Assembly (NCBI GenBank): GCA_036924835.1
Contig: JBAGRR010000001.1
Location: forward strand, 3,301,001 to 3,365,000
Length of the DNA: 64,000 bases
DNA from: Nitrobacteraceae bacterium AZCC 1564
GTDB taxonomy: Bacteria > Pseudomonadota > Alphaproteobacteria > Rhizobiales > Xanthobacteraceae
Reading direction: 5' to 3'
Positions 36,831 through 45,330 of this stretch are shown piece by piece (position 1 is the first letter of the stretch; each line of letters begins with the position of its first letter). The notes below the pieces were generated by a model that was not told the DNA's origin, did not search any database, and was given only the letters and a program-made list of their open reading frames with translations. The position numbers and the translations under genes are program-made.

Positions 36831-38249
36831 TTGACGACCTATATTTCGACCCGGGGCGAAGCCCCCCACCTCGGATTCTGCGATGTGATGCTGACCGGGC
36901 TTGCCCGCGACGGTGGTCTCTATGTGCCTGAAAACTGGCCCCACCTTGATCCGGCAACCATCGCGGGGTTCTTCGGGCGTCCTTATTGGGAAGTCGCGGT
37001 TGAAGTGATTCGTCCGTTTGTGGCCGGAGAAATTTCCGAGGCGGATCTCGGGCGCATGGCGATCGAAGCCTATGCCACCTTTCGTCATCCGGCCGTCGTT
37101 CCCCTCAGCCAGATGAATCCGCACCTATTCGTGCTCGAACTCTTTCATGGCCCGACGCTCGCGTTCAAGGACGTGGCCATGCAGTTGCTCTCGCGCCTGA
37201 TGGATCATGCGCTGGCCAAACGCGGTCAGCGCACGACGATCGTGGTGGCGACGTCGGGCGACACCGGCGGTGCGGCGGTCGATGCGTTCAGCGGTCTCGA
37301 CAACGTCGACCTCGTCGTGCTGTTTCCGCACGGGCGCATTTCCGACGTGCAGCGGCGCATGATGACCACGACCGGAGCCACGAATGTGCACGCGCTCGCA
37401 ATCGAAGGCACGTTCGATGACTGCCAGGCGATTGTGAAAGGGCTGTTCAACCATCACAAATTCCGCGACGCCGTTGCACTGTCAGGCGTGAACTCGATCA
37501 ACTGGGCACGCATCGTCGCGCAGGTGGTCTATTATTTTACGTCCGCAGTTGCGCTCGGGGCGCCGGGACGTGAGGTCGATTTCACCGTCCCCACCGGGAA
37601 TTTCGGCGACATCTTCGCAGGCTACGTTGCCAAGCGCATGGGATTGCCAGTGCGGCGTCTGCGCATCGCGGCCAACATCAACGATATTCTGGCGCGTACG
37701 CTCAAGACCGGAATTTATGAAGTACGCGAAGTGCACGCCACCACGTCGCCGTCGATGGATATTCAAGTGTCTTCGAACTTCGAGCGATTGCTGTTCGAAG
37801 CATCGGGGCGGGACAGTGCAGTTGTGCGCTCGCTAATGGGATCGCTGGCACAATCGGGGCGGTTTGTTCTGCCTGATGCAGTGCTGGCCAAGGTGCGTGC
37901 TGATTTCGATGCCGGCCGCGCCGATGAGACCGAAACGAGTGCGGCCATCAGGACGGCGTGGCGTGAGGCGGGCGATCTCGTTGATCCGCACACCGCCGTC
38001 GCTTTGACTGTCGCGGAACAGGACAAGCCAGTCTCGACAGTGCCGAATATCGTGCTCTCTACCGCGCATGCCGCGAAGTTTCCGGACGCGGTCGAGGCCG
38101 CCTGTGGCGTACGCCCAACGCTGCCGGCTTGGCTCGATGGACTGATGACCCGCTCCGAAGCCATGACTGTCATGAAAAACGACCAAAACGAAGTCGAACG
38201 GTTCGTGCTCTCGGTGAGCCGTGCCGCGAAGCAGGGAGTACCCGGATGA
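36831..38249 (+). CDS. thrC: threonine synthase
   Basis: 472 residues, the usual length of the two-domain enzyme. N-terminal YISTRGEAPHLGFCDVML (in part GFCDVMLTGLARDGGLYVP) and the PLP lysine in GPTLAFKDVAMQLL; ATSGDTGGAAV is the phosphate-binding loop, NFGDIFAGY also typical. It converts phosphohomoserine to threonine. I use the TTG at 36831 just after GGAGGACGTT; an earlier TTG at 36819 overlaps that site. Stop overlaps the M16 peptidase start (ATGA). This pairing after SURF1 is common in the group. Confidence 0.94.
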   Translation: MTTYISTRGEAPHLGFCDVMLTGLARDGGLYVPENWPHLDPATIAGFFGRPYWEVAVEVIRPFVAGEISEADLGRMAIEAYATFRHPAVVPLSQMNPHLFVLELFHGPTLAFKDVAMQLLSRLMDHALAKRGQRTTIVVATSGDTGGAAVDAFSGLDNVDLVVLFPHGRISDVQRRMMTTTGATNVHALAIEGTFDDCQAIVKGLFNHHKFRDAVALSGVNSINWARIVAQVVYYFTSAVALGAPGREVDFTVPTGNFGDIFAGYVAKRMGLPVRRLRIAANINDILARTLKTGIYEVREVHATTSPSMDIQVSSNFERLLFEASGRDSAVVRSLMGSLAQSGRFVLPDAVLAKVRADFDAGRADETETSAAIRTAWREAGDLVDPHTAVALTVAEQDKPVSTVPNIVLSTAHAAKFPDAVEAACGVRPTLPAWLDGLMTRSEAMTVMKNDQNEVERFVLSVSRAAKQGVPG

Positions 38250-39535
38250 GTGTCGATATCACCAAGCTGCCATCGGGTCTTACGGTGATCACCGACACCA
38301 TGCCGCATCTCGAGACGGCGGCGTTGGGCGTATGGGCCGGCGTTGGCGGCCGCGACGAGAAGCCGGACGAGCACGGCATGTCGCATTTGCTCGAACACAT
38401 GGCATTCAAGGGCACGACGACACGTACGTCGCGCGAGATCGTCGAGGAGATCGAGGCCGTTGGCGGCGATCTCAATGCTGCGACGAGCACCGAGACGACG
38501 GCTTATTACGCCCGGGTGCTGAAGGCCGATGTGCCGCTCGCTCTCGATGTGTTGTCAGACATTCTCGCCAATCCGTCGTTCGATGCCGACGAACTGGAAC
38601 GCGAGAAGAGCGTCATTGAACAGGAGATCGGCGCTGCGCAGGATACGCCCGATGATGTGGTATTCGAGCACCTCAGCGAATTGAGCTATCCCGACCAAGC
38701 TATGGGCCGCTCGCTGCTCGGAACGCCGCAGACGCTTGCCGGCTTTAACCGTGACAATTTACAGCGCTATCTGAACACGCATTACCGCGGACCGGAGATG
38801 GTCGTGGCCGCCGCCGGTGCCGTCGATCACCAGCGCGTTGTTGCCGAAGTTGAACGCCGATTTGCTAGCTTCGATGGCACGCCTTCGCCAAAGCCCATAC
38901 CGGCGACATTCGGCAAGGGAGGTTCGCGCGTGATTCATCGGGATCTCGAACAGGCGCATTTGACCTTGGCGCTCGAAGGATTGCCGCAATCGGATTTGTC
39001 ACTGTTCAGCTTGCAGGTCTTCACCAACATTCTCGGTGGCGGCATGTCGTCCCGCCTGTTCCAGGAAGTGCGGGAGAAGCGCGGCCTTTGCTACTCGATC
39101 TATACCTTCCATGCAGCCTATTCAGACACAGGATTCTTCGGCCTCTATACCGGCACTGATCCAGCCGATGCGCCGGAGATGATGGAAGTCATTGTCGACG
39201 AGATTAACAACGCCGTCGAAACCCTGACCGAGGCGGAAATCGCACGGGCGAAGGCGCAGATGAAGGCCGGGTTGCTGATGGCGTTGGAAAGTTGCAGCGC
39301 GCGCGCCGAGCAAATGGCGCGACATATTCTGGCCTATGGACGCCCGTTGACCGTTGATGAACTCGTGGGGCGGATCGATGCAGTCAGTGTGGAAACCACG
39401 CGTGATGCGGCGCGTGGCTTGCTGAGCCGCAGCCGTCCTGCGGTGGTTGCGCTCGGCAGCGGTCGTGGTCTTGATACGGCCGTGGGCTTTGCCGAAGGCC
39501 TGTCCAAGCCAAAGGCGCGGGTTCTCCTGCATTGA
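38246..39535 (+). CDS. M16 family zinc metallopeptidase (processing-peptidase-like)
   Basis: 429 residues. Inverted zinc motif HLLEH (47-51) with the distal glutamate in REKSVIEQEI, and the C-terminal EVREKRGLCYSIYTF region. Related to the mitochondrial processing peptidase beta subunit and bacterial PqqL-like single-chain enzymes. Substrate unknown. The ATG overlaps thrC by 4 nt, so it is coupled to it; a frame opening at 38129 is upstream noise within thrC. Confidence 0.93.
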   Translation: MSVDITKLPSGLTVITDTMPHLETAALGVWAGVGGRDEKPDEHGMSHLLEHMAFKGTTTRTSREIVEEIEAVGGDLNAATSTETTAYYARVLKADVPLALDVLSDILANPSFDADELEREKSVIEQEIGAAQDTPDDVVFEHLSELSYPDQAMGRSLLGTPQTLAGFNRDNLQRYLNTHYRGPEMVVAAAGAVDHQRVVAEVERRFASFDGTPSPKPIPATFGKGGSRVIHRDLEQAHLTLALEGLPQSDLSLFSLQVFTNILGGGMSSRLFQEVREKRGLCYSIYTFHAAYSDTGFFGLYTGTDPADAPEMMEVIVDEINNAVETLTEAEIARAKAQMKAGLLMALESCSARAEQMARHILAYGRPLTVDELVGRIDAVSVETTRDAARGLLSRSRPAVVALGSGRGLDTAVGFAEGLSKPKARVLLH

Positions 39536-39667
39536 CAGCCTCGCTGGCAGCGCGGAACTGCTCTGTCTTCTGTGCCTGGATGATAATCGCGACAGCGGTG
39601 TCGACTTTGCGCTATCATCGGCGGCCGCGCGGATGCGTTCGGCATCTGGAAACTGAGAGGGGTCCGC

Positions 39668-40255
39668 ATGGCCCTGTTTCGCCTTCCTTCTGCGACAACC
39701 CCGGCACTCGCGCCGCGCGGCCACGGCCTGCTGCTGCGCGCGCCGCAGATGGCCGATTACGTCCAGTGGAGTGATTTGCGCGAAAGCAGCCGGGCCTTTC
39801 TAACCCCGTGGGAGCCGATTTGGCCTTCAGATGACCTCACACGTGCCGGCTTCAGGCGTCGGCTGCGTCGATACTCTGAAGATATCGCCGAGGATCGGGC
39901 TTATCCGTTCGTGGTGATTCGCGAGAACGATGGTGTGTTGATCGGGGGCGTAACCTTGGCCAATGTGCGGCGTGGCATCGTGCAGGCCGGGACCGTGGGA
40001 TACTGGGTCGGCCAGCCTTATGCCGGAAAGGGATACATGACGGCGGCCCTTCGCGTTCTGCTGCCGACCCTTTTTGGCGAACTGAACCTTCATCGCATCG
40101 AAGCCGCCTGCATTCCCACCAATCAACCCTCCATACGCGTTTTGGAGAAATGCGGCTTTGCCCGCGAGGGGCTGGCGCGGCGGTACCTGTGCATCAACGG
40201 GATCTGGCAGGATCACTATCTCTACGGCCTGCTGGACGAGGATTTCCGCGGTTAA
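39668..40255 (+). CDS. GNAT acetyltransferase, RimJ-like
   Basis: 195 residues of the RimJ/RimL type. Shows FLTPWEPIW, VGYWVGQPYAGKGYMTAALR (acetyl-CoA loop, here GYWVGQPYAGKGYMT), HRIEAACIPTNQPSIRVLEKCGF (part) and the C-terminal INGIWQDHYLYGL. RimJ acetylates ribosomal protein S5 at its N-terminus; other members modify small molecules, so the substrate is uncertain. GAGAGGGGTCCGC precedes the ATG. 132 nt after the M16 gene. Confidence 0.88.
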   Translation: MALFRLPSATTPALAPRGHGLLLRAPQMADYVQWSDLRESSRAFLTPWEPIWPSDDLTRAGFRRRLRRYSEDIAEDRAYPFVVIRENDGVLIGGVTLANVRRGIVQAGTVGYWVGQPYAGKGYMTAALRVLLPTLFGELNLHRIEAACIPTNQPSIRVLEKCGFAREGLARRYLCINGIWQDHYLYGLLDEDFRG

Positions 40256-40349
40256 CCAGCCCTTCCAAGTGGAATGTTGCGCCTTTGGTTCGCCGCGTTT
40301 GCCCTGCTATAAGGCCCCTCTCAGATCTAGGGGATCCATTGGAAGCATA

Positions 40350-41039
40350 ATGGCGGGCAGTCTTTTGAAGCGCACGGCGGGGCTAGCGCTGGTCATGATG
40401 GTGAGTTCGGCTCTGTCGGGCTGCGGCGGCGGCAGTTTGTTCGGTTCTTCGTCGAACCCAGGTTCCTCGTCGTCATCTGGTTCGAGCATCACCAGCAGAT
40501 TCAGCCAGCTGTTCGGTTCGAACTCCCAGGAGGCGACCACCACATCGACGCCGTCCACGCAGGCGACGGAAAACAGCAGCGATCTCACCTGTCCGAGCGT
40601 CGCGATTCGCTACGGTGCATCGACGCTGTCGGTTGGGTTGCCGGGGAAGCCGGCTTCGGGCAACGATCTGCGCTATCAGGGCTCCATCACGCGCACGGCG
40701 CGCGACTGCAACTTGTCGAACGGTCAGGTGACCGCACGCATCGGTATTCTCGGCCGTATCATCGTTGGACCGGCGGGTGCGCCGCCGACCATCGATGTGC
40801 CCATGCGCATGGCCGTGGTGCAGGACGGCGCTCCGGAGAAGGTCATCACGACGAAGGCCATCCGGACTACCGTCACCCTCGCGCCCGATGAACAGAATGC
40901 TGAATTCAGTATCGTCGCGGAGGACATCACGTATCCGGCGCCGACCGCGGCCGCAAACGACAAGTACATTTTCTATGTTGGCTTCGATCCTGCGGGCTTG
41001 AAGCCTGAAGCGCCTGCCCGCGGACGGAAAAAGAGATAG
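40350..41039 (+). CDS. putative lipoprotein
   Basis: 229 residues. The lipobox is SALSGC after a hydrophobic stretch (GLALVMMVSSA). A low-complexity Ser/Gly/Thr linker follows for about 50 residues, then a globular domain with CPSVAIRYGASTLSVG, LRYQGSITRTARDCNL, IGILGRIIVGPAGAP and NDKYIFYVGFDP. Conserved in this family of bacteria as an exported protein, function unknown. ATG 40350 after GGAAGCATA; an upstream in-frame start at 40158 lies inside the GNAT gene and is rejected. A terminator follows at 41081. Confidence 0.82.
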   Translation: MAGSLLKRTAGLALVMMVSSALSGCGGGSLFGSSSNPGSSSSSGSSITSRFSQLFGSNSQEATTTSTPSTQATENSSDLTCPSVAIRYGASTLSVGLPGKPASGNDLRYQGSITRTARDCNLSNGQVTARIGILGRIIVGPAGAPPTIDVPMRMAVVQDGAPEKVITTKAIRTTVTLAPDEQNAEFSIVAEDITYPAPTAAANDKYIFYVGFDPAGLKPEAPARGRKKR

Positions 41040-41080
41040 CTAAGAGGAGCGGATAGGTCGTTCTGATCTCGCCAGAATCA

Positions 41081-41117
41081 AAAAAAGCCGGCCTCGCGTA
41101 ACGAGGCCGGCTTTCTG
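41081..41117. terminator. bidirectional Rho-independent terminator
   Basis: 13-bp perfect stem AAAGCCGGCCTCG / CGAGGCCGGCTTT, loop CGTAA, A-run on the left and TTTCTG on the right. Ends the lipoprotein gene on one strand and the F0 ATP synthase operon on the other. Confidence 0.9.
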
Positions 41118-41137
41118 TTGTGTTGAACAGCTGTCGA

Positions 41138-41623
41138 TCAGTTCAGCTTGCTGCGAACGTCGGCGATTCCCTTGGAAATCAACTCGTCCGCCACTGACCC
41201 ACGAACCGACTGCCCCATGATAGAGGTAGCGGCGGAGACTGCGGCTTCGGCCGCTGCTGCACGGACGTCGGCAATCGCTTGGCTTTCGGCCTGGGCGATC
41301 TTGCTTTCGGCCGTCTTGGTACGACGCGCGACAAACTCTTCCATTTTTGTCTTTGCTTCGGCCGCGATTCGCTCGGCTTCCGCTTTGGCGCTGGTCACGA
41401 TCTCCTGCGCCTCACGCTCGGCACTGGCGCGCCGGGCACGATATTCCTCAACCAGCTTCGCCGCTTCTTCCTTGAGGCGGCGGGCATCGTCGAGTTCTTT
41501 CTGAATCCGGTCGCGGCGGTGATCCAAGGCCGACAGGATCGTTTTGTGAACCCCGAAATAGGCAAACAGCCCCATCAGGATCACGAACGCAGCGGCGACC
41601 CAGAATTCTGCTTCAAGCAACAT
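41138..41623 (-). CDS. atpF: F0 ATP synthase subunit b
   Basis: 161 residues: one membrane helix ([19 protein letters not shown]) then a long charged helix ([32 protein letters not shown]) that forms the peripheral stalk with b'. ATG at 41623 is 5 nt after the b' stop; a TTG 9 nt earlier overlaps that stop and is the alternative. Last gene of the F0 operon before the terminator. Confidence 0.95.
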   Translation of the reverse strand: MLLEAEFWVAAAFVILMGLFAYFGVHKTILSALDHRRDRIQKELDDARRLKEEAAKLVEEYRARRASAEREAQEIVTSAKAEAERIAAEAKTKMEEFVARRTKTAESKIAQAESQAIADVRAAAAEAAVSAATSIMGQSVRGSVADELISKGIADVRSKLN

Positions 41624-41628
41624 CGATC

Positions 41629-42186
41629 TCAACCCTTCAAGGACGCATCGACGGCGCTTTCGACAGCCTTGCTGTCGGGCGCCACACCGGTCAAACGCTG
41701 AACGATGGCCGAAGCCGCATCAGACGCGATCGAGCGAACGTTGCCCATTGCTGTTGCGCGAGTCTGTGCGATGGTCTTCTCGGCATCAGCGAGCTTCGTC
41801 GCCAGGCTTGCTTCCAGCGCCTTGCGGTCGCTTTCAGCCTGTGCGTTCAGCTTATCACGCGTCTCGGTGCTGATGGCCTGAGCCCGTGCCCGCGCATTTG
41901 CGAGTTCGGTCTCGTATGCCTTCAGCGCTTCGTCGGATTCGTCCTTCAGCTTCTGAGCCTCGGCGAGATCATTTTCGATCTTGCCTTCACGGGTGGCAAG
42001 CAGACTGCCGACCCGGGGAAGTGCGAACTTCGACACGATGAAGTAAAGCAGCGCAAAGGCAATTGCGAACGAAACCAACTGCGACGCAAAGGTTTCCTTT
42101 TGGAAAGGCGGGAAACCCGCCTTGCCATGGCCCTCTGCTTCGGTGTGGGCGGTCGTGCCCTTCACATTGCCCTGACTCGTCGCCAT
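41629..42186 (-). CDS. atpF': F0 ATP synthase subunit b'
   Basis: 185 residues, second b-type stalk subunit as in photosynthetic and related Alphaproteobacteria. A cytoplasmic, Ala/Gly/His-containing leader ([17 protein letters not shown]) precedes the membrane helix ([21 protein letters not shown], part) and a long alanine-rich helix. Heterodimer partner of subunit b. Placed after atpE as usual. Confidence 0.94.
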   Translation of the reverse strand: MATSQGNVKGTTAHTEAEGHGKAGFPPFQKETFASQLVSFAIAFALLYFIVSKFALPRVGSLLATREGKIENDLAEAQKLKDESDEALKAYETELANARARAQAISTETRDKLNAQAESDRKALEASLATKLADAEKTIAQTRATAMGNVRSIASDAASAIVQRLTGVAPDSKAVESAVDASLKG

Positions 42187-42247
42187 GAGCGTCTCCTGTT
42201 GGCGTCAACCGCGCGAGACTGGCGGTGACGCATCTATTCGGTCTGAC

Positions 42248-42475
42248 TTAGACGGCGAACAGCAGCAACAGCGCGATCAGCAGCGAGAAGATGCCGAGCG
42301 CTTCCGTCACGGCGAAGCCGAAAATCAGGTTAGCGAACTGGCCCTGAGAAGCCGACGGATTGCGCAGCGCGCCGTTGAGGAACTGGCTGAAGATCATGCC
42401 GACGCCGACACCTGCGCCGCCCATGCCGAGACAAGCAATGCCGGCGCCGATGTACTTTGCTGCGACTGGATCCAT
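42248..42475 (-). CDS. atpE: F0 ATP synthase subunit c
   Basis: 75-residue hairpin proteolipid: helix one [20 protein letters not shown], polar loop [10 protein letters not shown], helix two with the proton-carrying Glu58 in [10 protein letters not shown]. An AAGGAG site precedes the ATG, in line with the high expression needed for the c-ring. Confidence 0.97.
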   Translation of the reverse strand: MDPVAAKYIGAGIACLGMGGAGVGVGMIFSQFLNGALRNPSASQGQFANLIFGFAVTEALGIFSLLIALLLLFAV

Positions 42476-42528
42476 AGTGAAAACTCCTTCTTGGGATGTT
42501 GGTGTGAGTAACGGTTGAGGAAATCCGG

Positions 42529-43278
42529 TCAGTGACCGGGATGAAGTGCGTCGTTCAGATAGATGCAGGTCAGGATGGCGAAGACGTACGCCTGCAGGAA
42601 GGCCACAAGCATCTCAAGCGCTGTCAGCGCTGTGGTCATTGCCAGGGGCAGCACAGCGCCGACGGCACCTGCGGCGCCGATCGCGCCCATGGACGCGACG
42701 AAGCCTGCGAATACCTTCAGGGTGATGTGGCCCGCCAGCATGTTGGCGAACAGACGCACCGAGTGAGACACCGGTCGCGACAGGAAGGAGATGACTTCAA
42801 TGACGACAATCAGCGGCAGGATATACATCGGAATGCCGCTGGGAACGAAAAGCTTGAAGAATTTCAGGCCGTTTTTGTAGAATCCGTAAAGCAGGACCGT
42901 CAGGAACACCAGCAGCGCGAGCGCGAGCGTGATGATGAGATGGCTGGTCACGCTGAAGGTATAGGGAATGACGCCAACCAGGTTGGCTACGAGAATGAAC
43001 ATGAAGATCGAGAACACGAGAGGGAAAAACTTCATGCCCTCGTTGCCGACGCTTTGTCTGAGTGTATTGGAGACAAATTCGTAGGAGAGCTCCGCGAGCG
43101 ACTGGAAGCGGTTTGGAATCAAACGACGTCCAGCGCTTCCGCCGATCATCAACAATGCGATGATAGCCACGGTGCCGAACATGTACGCGGACGAATTCGT
43201 GAACGCGATTTCCTGATTGCCGATGTGGCCAAGGGTGAAGATCTTGTGGATCTCAAATTGATGGATCGGATCGGCCAT
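42529..43278 (-). CDS. atpB: F0 ATP synthase subunit a
   Basis: 249-residue membrane protein forming the proton half-channels. The essential arginine is in [12 protein letters not shown]; the N-terminus [14 protein letters not shown] is typical. C-terminal helices include [20 protein letters not shown]. 53 nt before atpE in the transcription direction. Confidence 0.97.
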   Translation of the reverse strand: MADPIHQFEIHKIFTLGHIGNQEIAFTNSSAYMFGTVAIIALLMIGGSAGRRLIPNRFQSLAELSYEFVSNTLRQSVGNEGMKFFPLVFSIFMFILVANLVGVIPYTFSVTSHLIITLALALLVFLTVLLYGFYKNGLKFFKLFVPSGIPMYILPLIVVIEVISFLSRPVSHSVRLFANMLAGHITLKVFAGFVASMGAIGAAGAVGAVLPLAMTTALTALEMLVAFLQAYVFAILTCIYLNDALHPGH

Positions 43279-43414
43279 CCCGTCGCGTCTTTCATCTCTG
43301 CCGGCTTGCGCCGGGTTGCATCGTTTCCGGCAGCGCCGGTTGATTAAGTGCCGGAACTCCGGCCTGTAGCAGGCGCCAGTGGATCTGGCTCAAAATTCCA
43401 AGAGCGTTCTTCGG

Positions 43415-43807
43415 TTAGGAGCGATCGGACGCGTTGGTATTCGCGACGCCGGCTGACCGCATCACGTTGATCACCCCGGCTGCAAAGCCAAGCAGAAAAA
43501 ACACGATGAGACCCCAAGGGGACGTCGACAACAAACGATCGAAGCCCCAGCCGATGACCGCTCCGACAAGGACACCTGCAATCAATTCGGAGGAGAGGCG
43601 GAAACCCCGTGCCATTGCGGACGCATTGGCGGAGGCAGCCCCACTTCCTGACTGATCTGTCTGGGTTTGCCGGTCTTTCCGAAGTGCGGAAAGGCCACGG
43701 CCCAAACGGTCTAGCCTTGCGGAGAGCGCAGCTTCGTCGGCCGGCGGCTTACCATCTCGCCCGTCGTCGCTGCGACCGTTGTTGCGCGTGCCGTTCGCCA
43801 TTGCCAT
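43415..43807 (-). CDS. atpI: ATP synthase protein I
   Basis: About 130 residues. A charged cytoplasmic N-terminus (LSARLDRLGRGLSALRKD) precedes two membrane helices (LIAGVLVGAVIGWGFD and GLIVFFLLGFAAGVINVM). AtpI helps assemble the c-ring and may aid magnesium or calcium handling. I begin at the ATG at 43807 (MAMANGT); the next ATG, two codons later, and a longer frame from 43885 are alternatives. First gene of the operon, with a candidate sigma70-type promoter at 43870-43898. Confidence 0.85.
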   Translation of the reverse strand: MAMANGTRNNGRSDDGRDGKPPADEAALSARLDRLGRGLSALRKDRQTQTDQSGSGAASANASAMARGFRLSSELIAGVLVGAVIGWGFDRLLSTSPWGLIVFFLLGFAAGVINVMRSAGVANTNASDRS

Positions 43808-43869
43808 CGACACCCACGTTCGTCGCGCGATTTCAGAAAAAATGCCCGCTACCCACGAAAACCGCGCGG

Positions 43870-43898
43870 ACCATACTGACGGCATACGGTCAAGTCAA
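43870..43898 (-). promoter_or_regulatory. candidate sigma70-type promoter of the F0 operon
   Basis: On the minus strand TTGACT, 17-nt spacer, TATGGT, about 63 nt before the atpI start. Spacing is ideal and the -35 is one base from consensus; the -10 is weaker. Confidence 0.5.
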
Positions 43899-44077
43899 GA
43901 TTGCCTGATCAATCATTATCATATTGAAAACGCTTGTGGAATTCTAAAAAATTTTGAGCTCTGCGCGCACTCGCCGCACTGCGATAACCACTTTGGCCAG
44001 TCCGCTGCTTGTCGAGGCCATTTCGGTCTGTTGTGATGCCCCTTGAGCATTGACGGATTCGAGCGACCGGAGGACCA

Positions 44078-44701
44078 ATGGCGCGCCAGATTGACTACTA
44101 TTTTTCCATTCAATCGCCCTGGGCCTATATGGGGCATGCCCTTTTTGAGGATCTTGCTCGCTCTCATCGGCTGAAAGTCAACTACAAGCCAGTCCTGCTG
44201 GTTGATTTGTTTTCCGAAACCGGAGGGCTGCCGCTCGCCAAGCGCCATCCGGCCCGGCAGCGCTATCGCCTCATGGAAATGCAGCGCTGGCGCGACAAAC
44301 GCGGTCTGAATTTCCACATCAAGCCGAAGCATTGGCCATTTGATGTGAAATTGGCCGACGGAACGGTCATCGCCGCGATGGAGGCTGGCCATAATCCTGA
44401 ACCATTTCTCCGCCGGGCTTTCGTGGGCGTGTGGGAAAGGGAGGAGGACCTGGCAAGTGCCGCGACGCTCACGCGTCTGGCGGACGAGGTTGGGTTGCCC
44501 GGTACGCAACTTGTCGAACGGGCGTCGTCGGACGCTGTTGCCGCTGCTTATGAACAGAATCGTCAGGATGCGATTGCCGCAGGCGTCTTCGGCTCCCCGG
44601 CCTGGGTGTTGGATGGAGAGATTTTCTGGGGACAGGACCGGATCGAATTGTTGGCCGATGCGTTGAAAGCGGGTCGCAAAGCCTACACGGCTGAGGTCTA
44701 G
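44078..44701 (+). CDS. DsbA-family 2-hydroxychromene-2-carboxylate isomerase-like protein
   Basis: 207 residues of the kappa-GST/HCCA isomerase type. YYFSIQSPWAYMG replaces the CxxC of oxidoreductases with a serine-containing SPW motif, as in NahD. GVFGSPAWVLDGEIFWGQDR is the cis-proline end (quoted as GVFGSPAWVLDGE). Glutathione-dependent isomerisation is likely, but a naphthalene-pathway substrate is doubtful because no such genes are nearby. CGGAGGACCA precedes the ATG. Divergent from atpI across a 270-bp gap. Confidence 0.87.
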   Translation: MARQIDYYFSIQSPWAYMGHALFEDLARSHRLKVNYKPVLLVDLFSETGGLPLAKRHPARQRYRLMEMQRWRDKRGLNFHIKPKHWPFDVKLADGTVIAAMEAGHNPEPFLRRAFVGVWEREEDLASAATLTRLADEVGLPGTQLVERASSDAVAAAYEQNRQDAIAAGVFGSPAWVLDGEIFWGQDRIELLADALKAGRKAYTAEV

Positions 44702-44725
44702 ATCAGCAGAGCGGGCGTTGACCTC

Positions 44726-45259
44726 ATGAAGCATGCAACTGCGATTACGCGATCTATCCGGCCCTTGCATGGGCGGGTGGTGGCGTTCGCGGTTTTGGCC
44801 GCTTCCTTGCCGGCGATCAGCGTTGGTGCACAGGAGACGCCCGATACGGAGAATGGCCGCTTTGCCCTGTCCCCTGTGCCGGAAGGTTTTCTTCGTCTCG
44901 ACACCCGCACTGGTGCAATTTCCACCTGCAGCAGCGTGAAGGGCAATTGGGTCTGCCGTGCAGTGCCTGATGAGCGCGCGGCGCTCGATACCGAAATTGG
45001 TCGGTTGCAGGCGGACAATAAAAAGCTGAAAGAGCAGCTTGCGCAGCGCGACACGGTCACCGGCAAGACCGATGCGCCGCTGGGGAAGGAAGATCGTAAA
45101 GATCTCGACAGCAAGTCAGCGCAGGGACCTTCCGACAAGAAGGCCGAAAGACCCTTGTCGGCTGAGCATGAAAAGTTGTTGGCGCTGATCGACCGCGTCT
45201 GGGATCAGTTGATCGACATGGCTGTTCGGCTGCAGAAAAAGCTGTCTGAAAAAATCTGA
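44726..45259 (+). CDS. exported coiled-coil protein of unknown function
   Basis: 177 residues. N-terminal signal sequence (VVAFAVLAASLPAISVGAQ), then a small conserved module NGRFALSPVPEGFLRLDT with GAISTCSSVKGNWVCRAV, in which two cysteines could form a disulfide. A coiled coil follows (DTEIGRLQADNKKLKEQL), then a lysine-rich linker and an amphipathic end (LIDRVWDQLIDMAVRLQKKL). I do not recognise a functional family. 24 nt after the isomerase gene, so probably the same operon, closed by the hairpin at 45276. Confidence 0.75.
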   Translation: MKHATAITRSIRPLHGRVVAFAVLAASLPAISVGAQETPDTENGRFALSPVPEGFLRLDTRTGAISTCSSVKGNWVCRAVPDERAALDTEIGRLQADNKKLKEQLAQRDTVTGKTDAPLGKEDRKDLDSKSAQGPSDKKAERPLSAEHEKLLALIDRVWDQLIDMAVRLQKKLSEKI

Positions 45260-45275
45260 CAATGCGTTGAAAAGA

Positions 45276-45305
45276 AACCGGCCGCGGAGTGATCCGCGGC
45301 CGGTT
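45276..45305. terminator. Rho-independent terminator
   Basis: 13-bp perfect stem AACCGGCCGCGGA / TCCGCGGCCGGTT, loop GTGA. T-rich sequence on the right is delayed (GTGTTTTGC), so termination may be partial. Between convergent genes. Confidence 0.7.
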
Positions 45306-45330
45306 GGCGTTGGTGATTGTGTTTTGCTTT

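Noticed and set aside
44078..44701. Naphthalene degradation role for the isomerase
   Set aside because: No aromatic catabolism genes nearby; the family is widespread outside that pathway.
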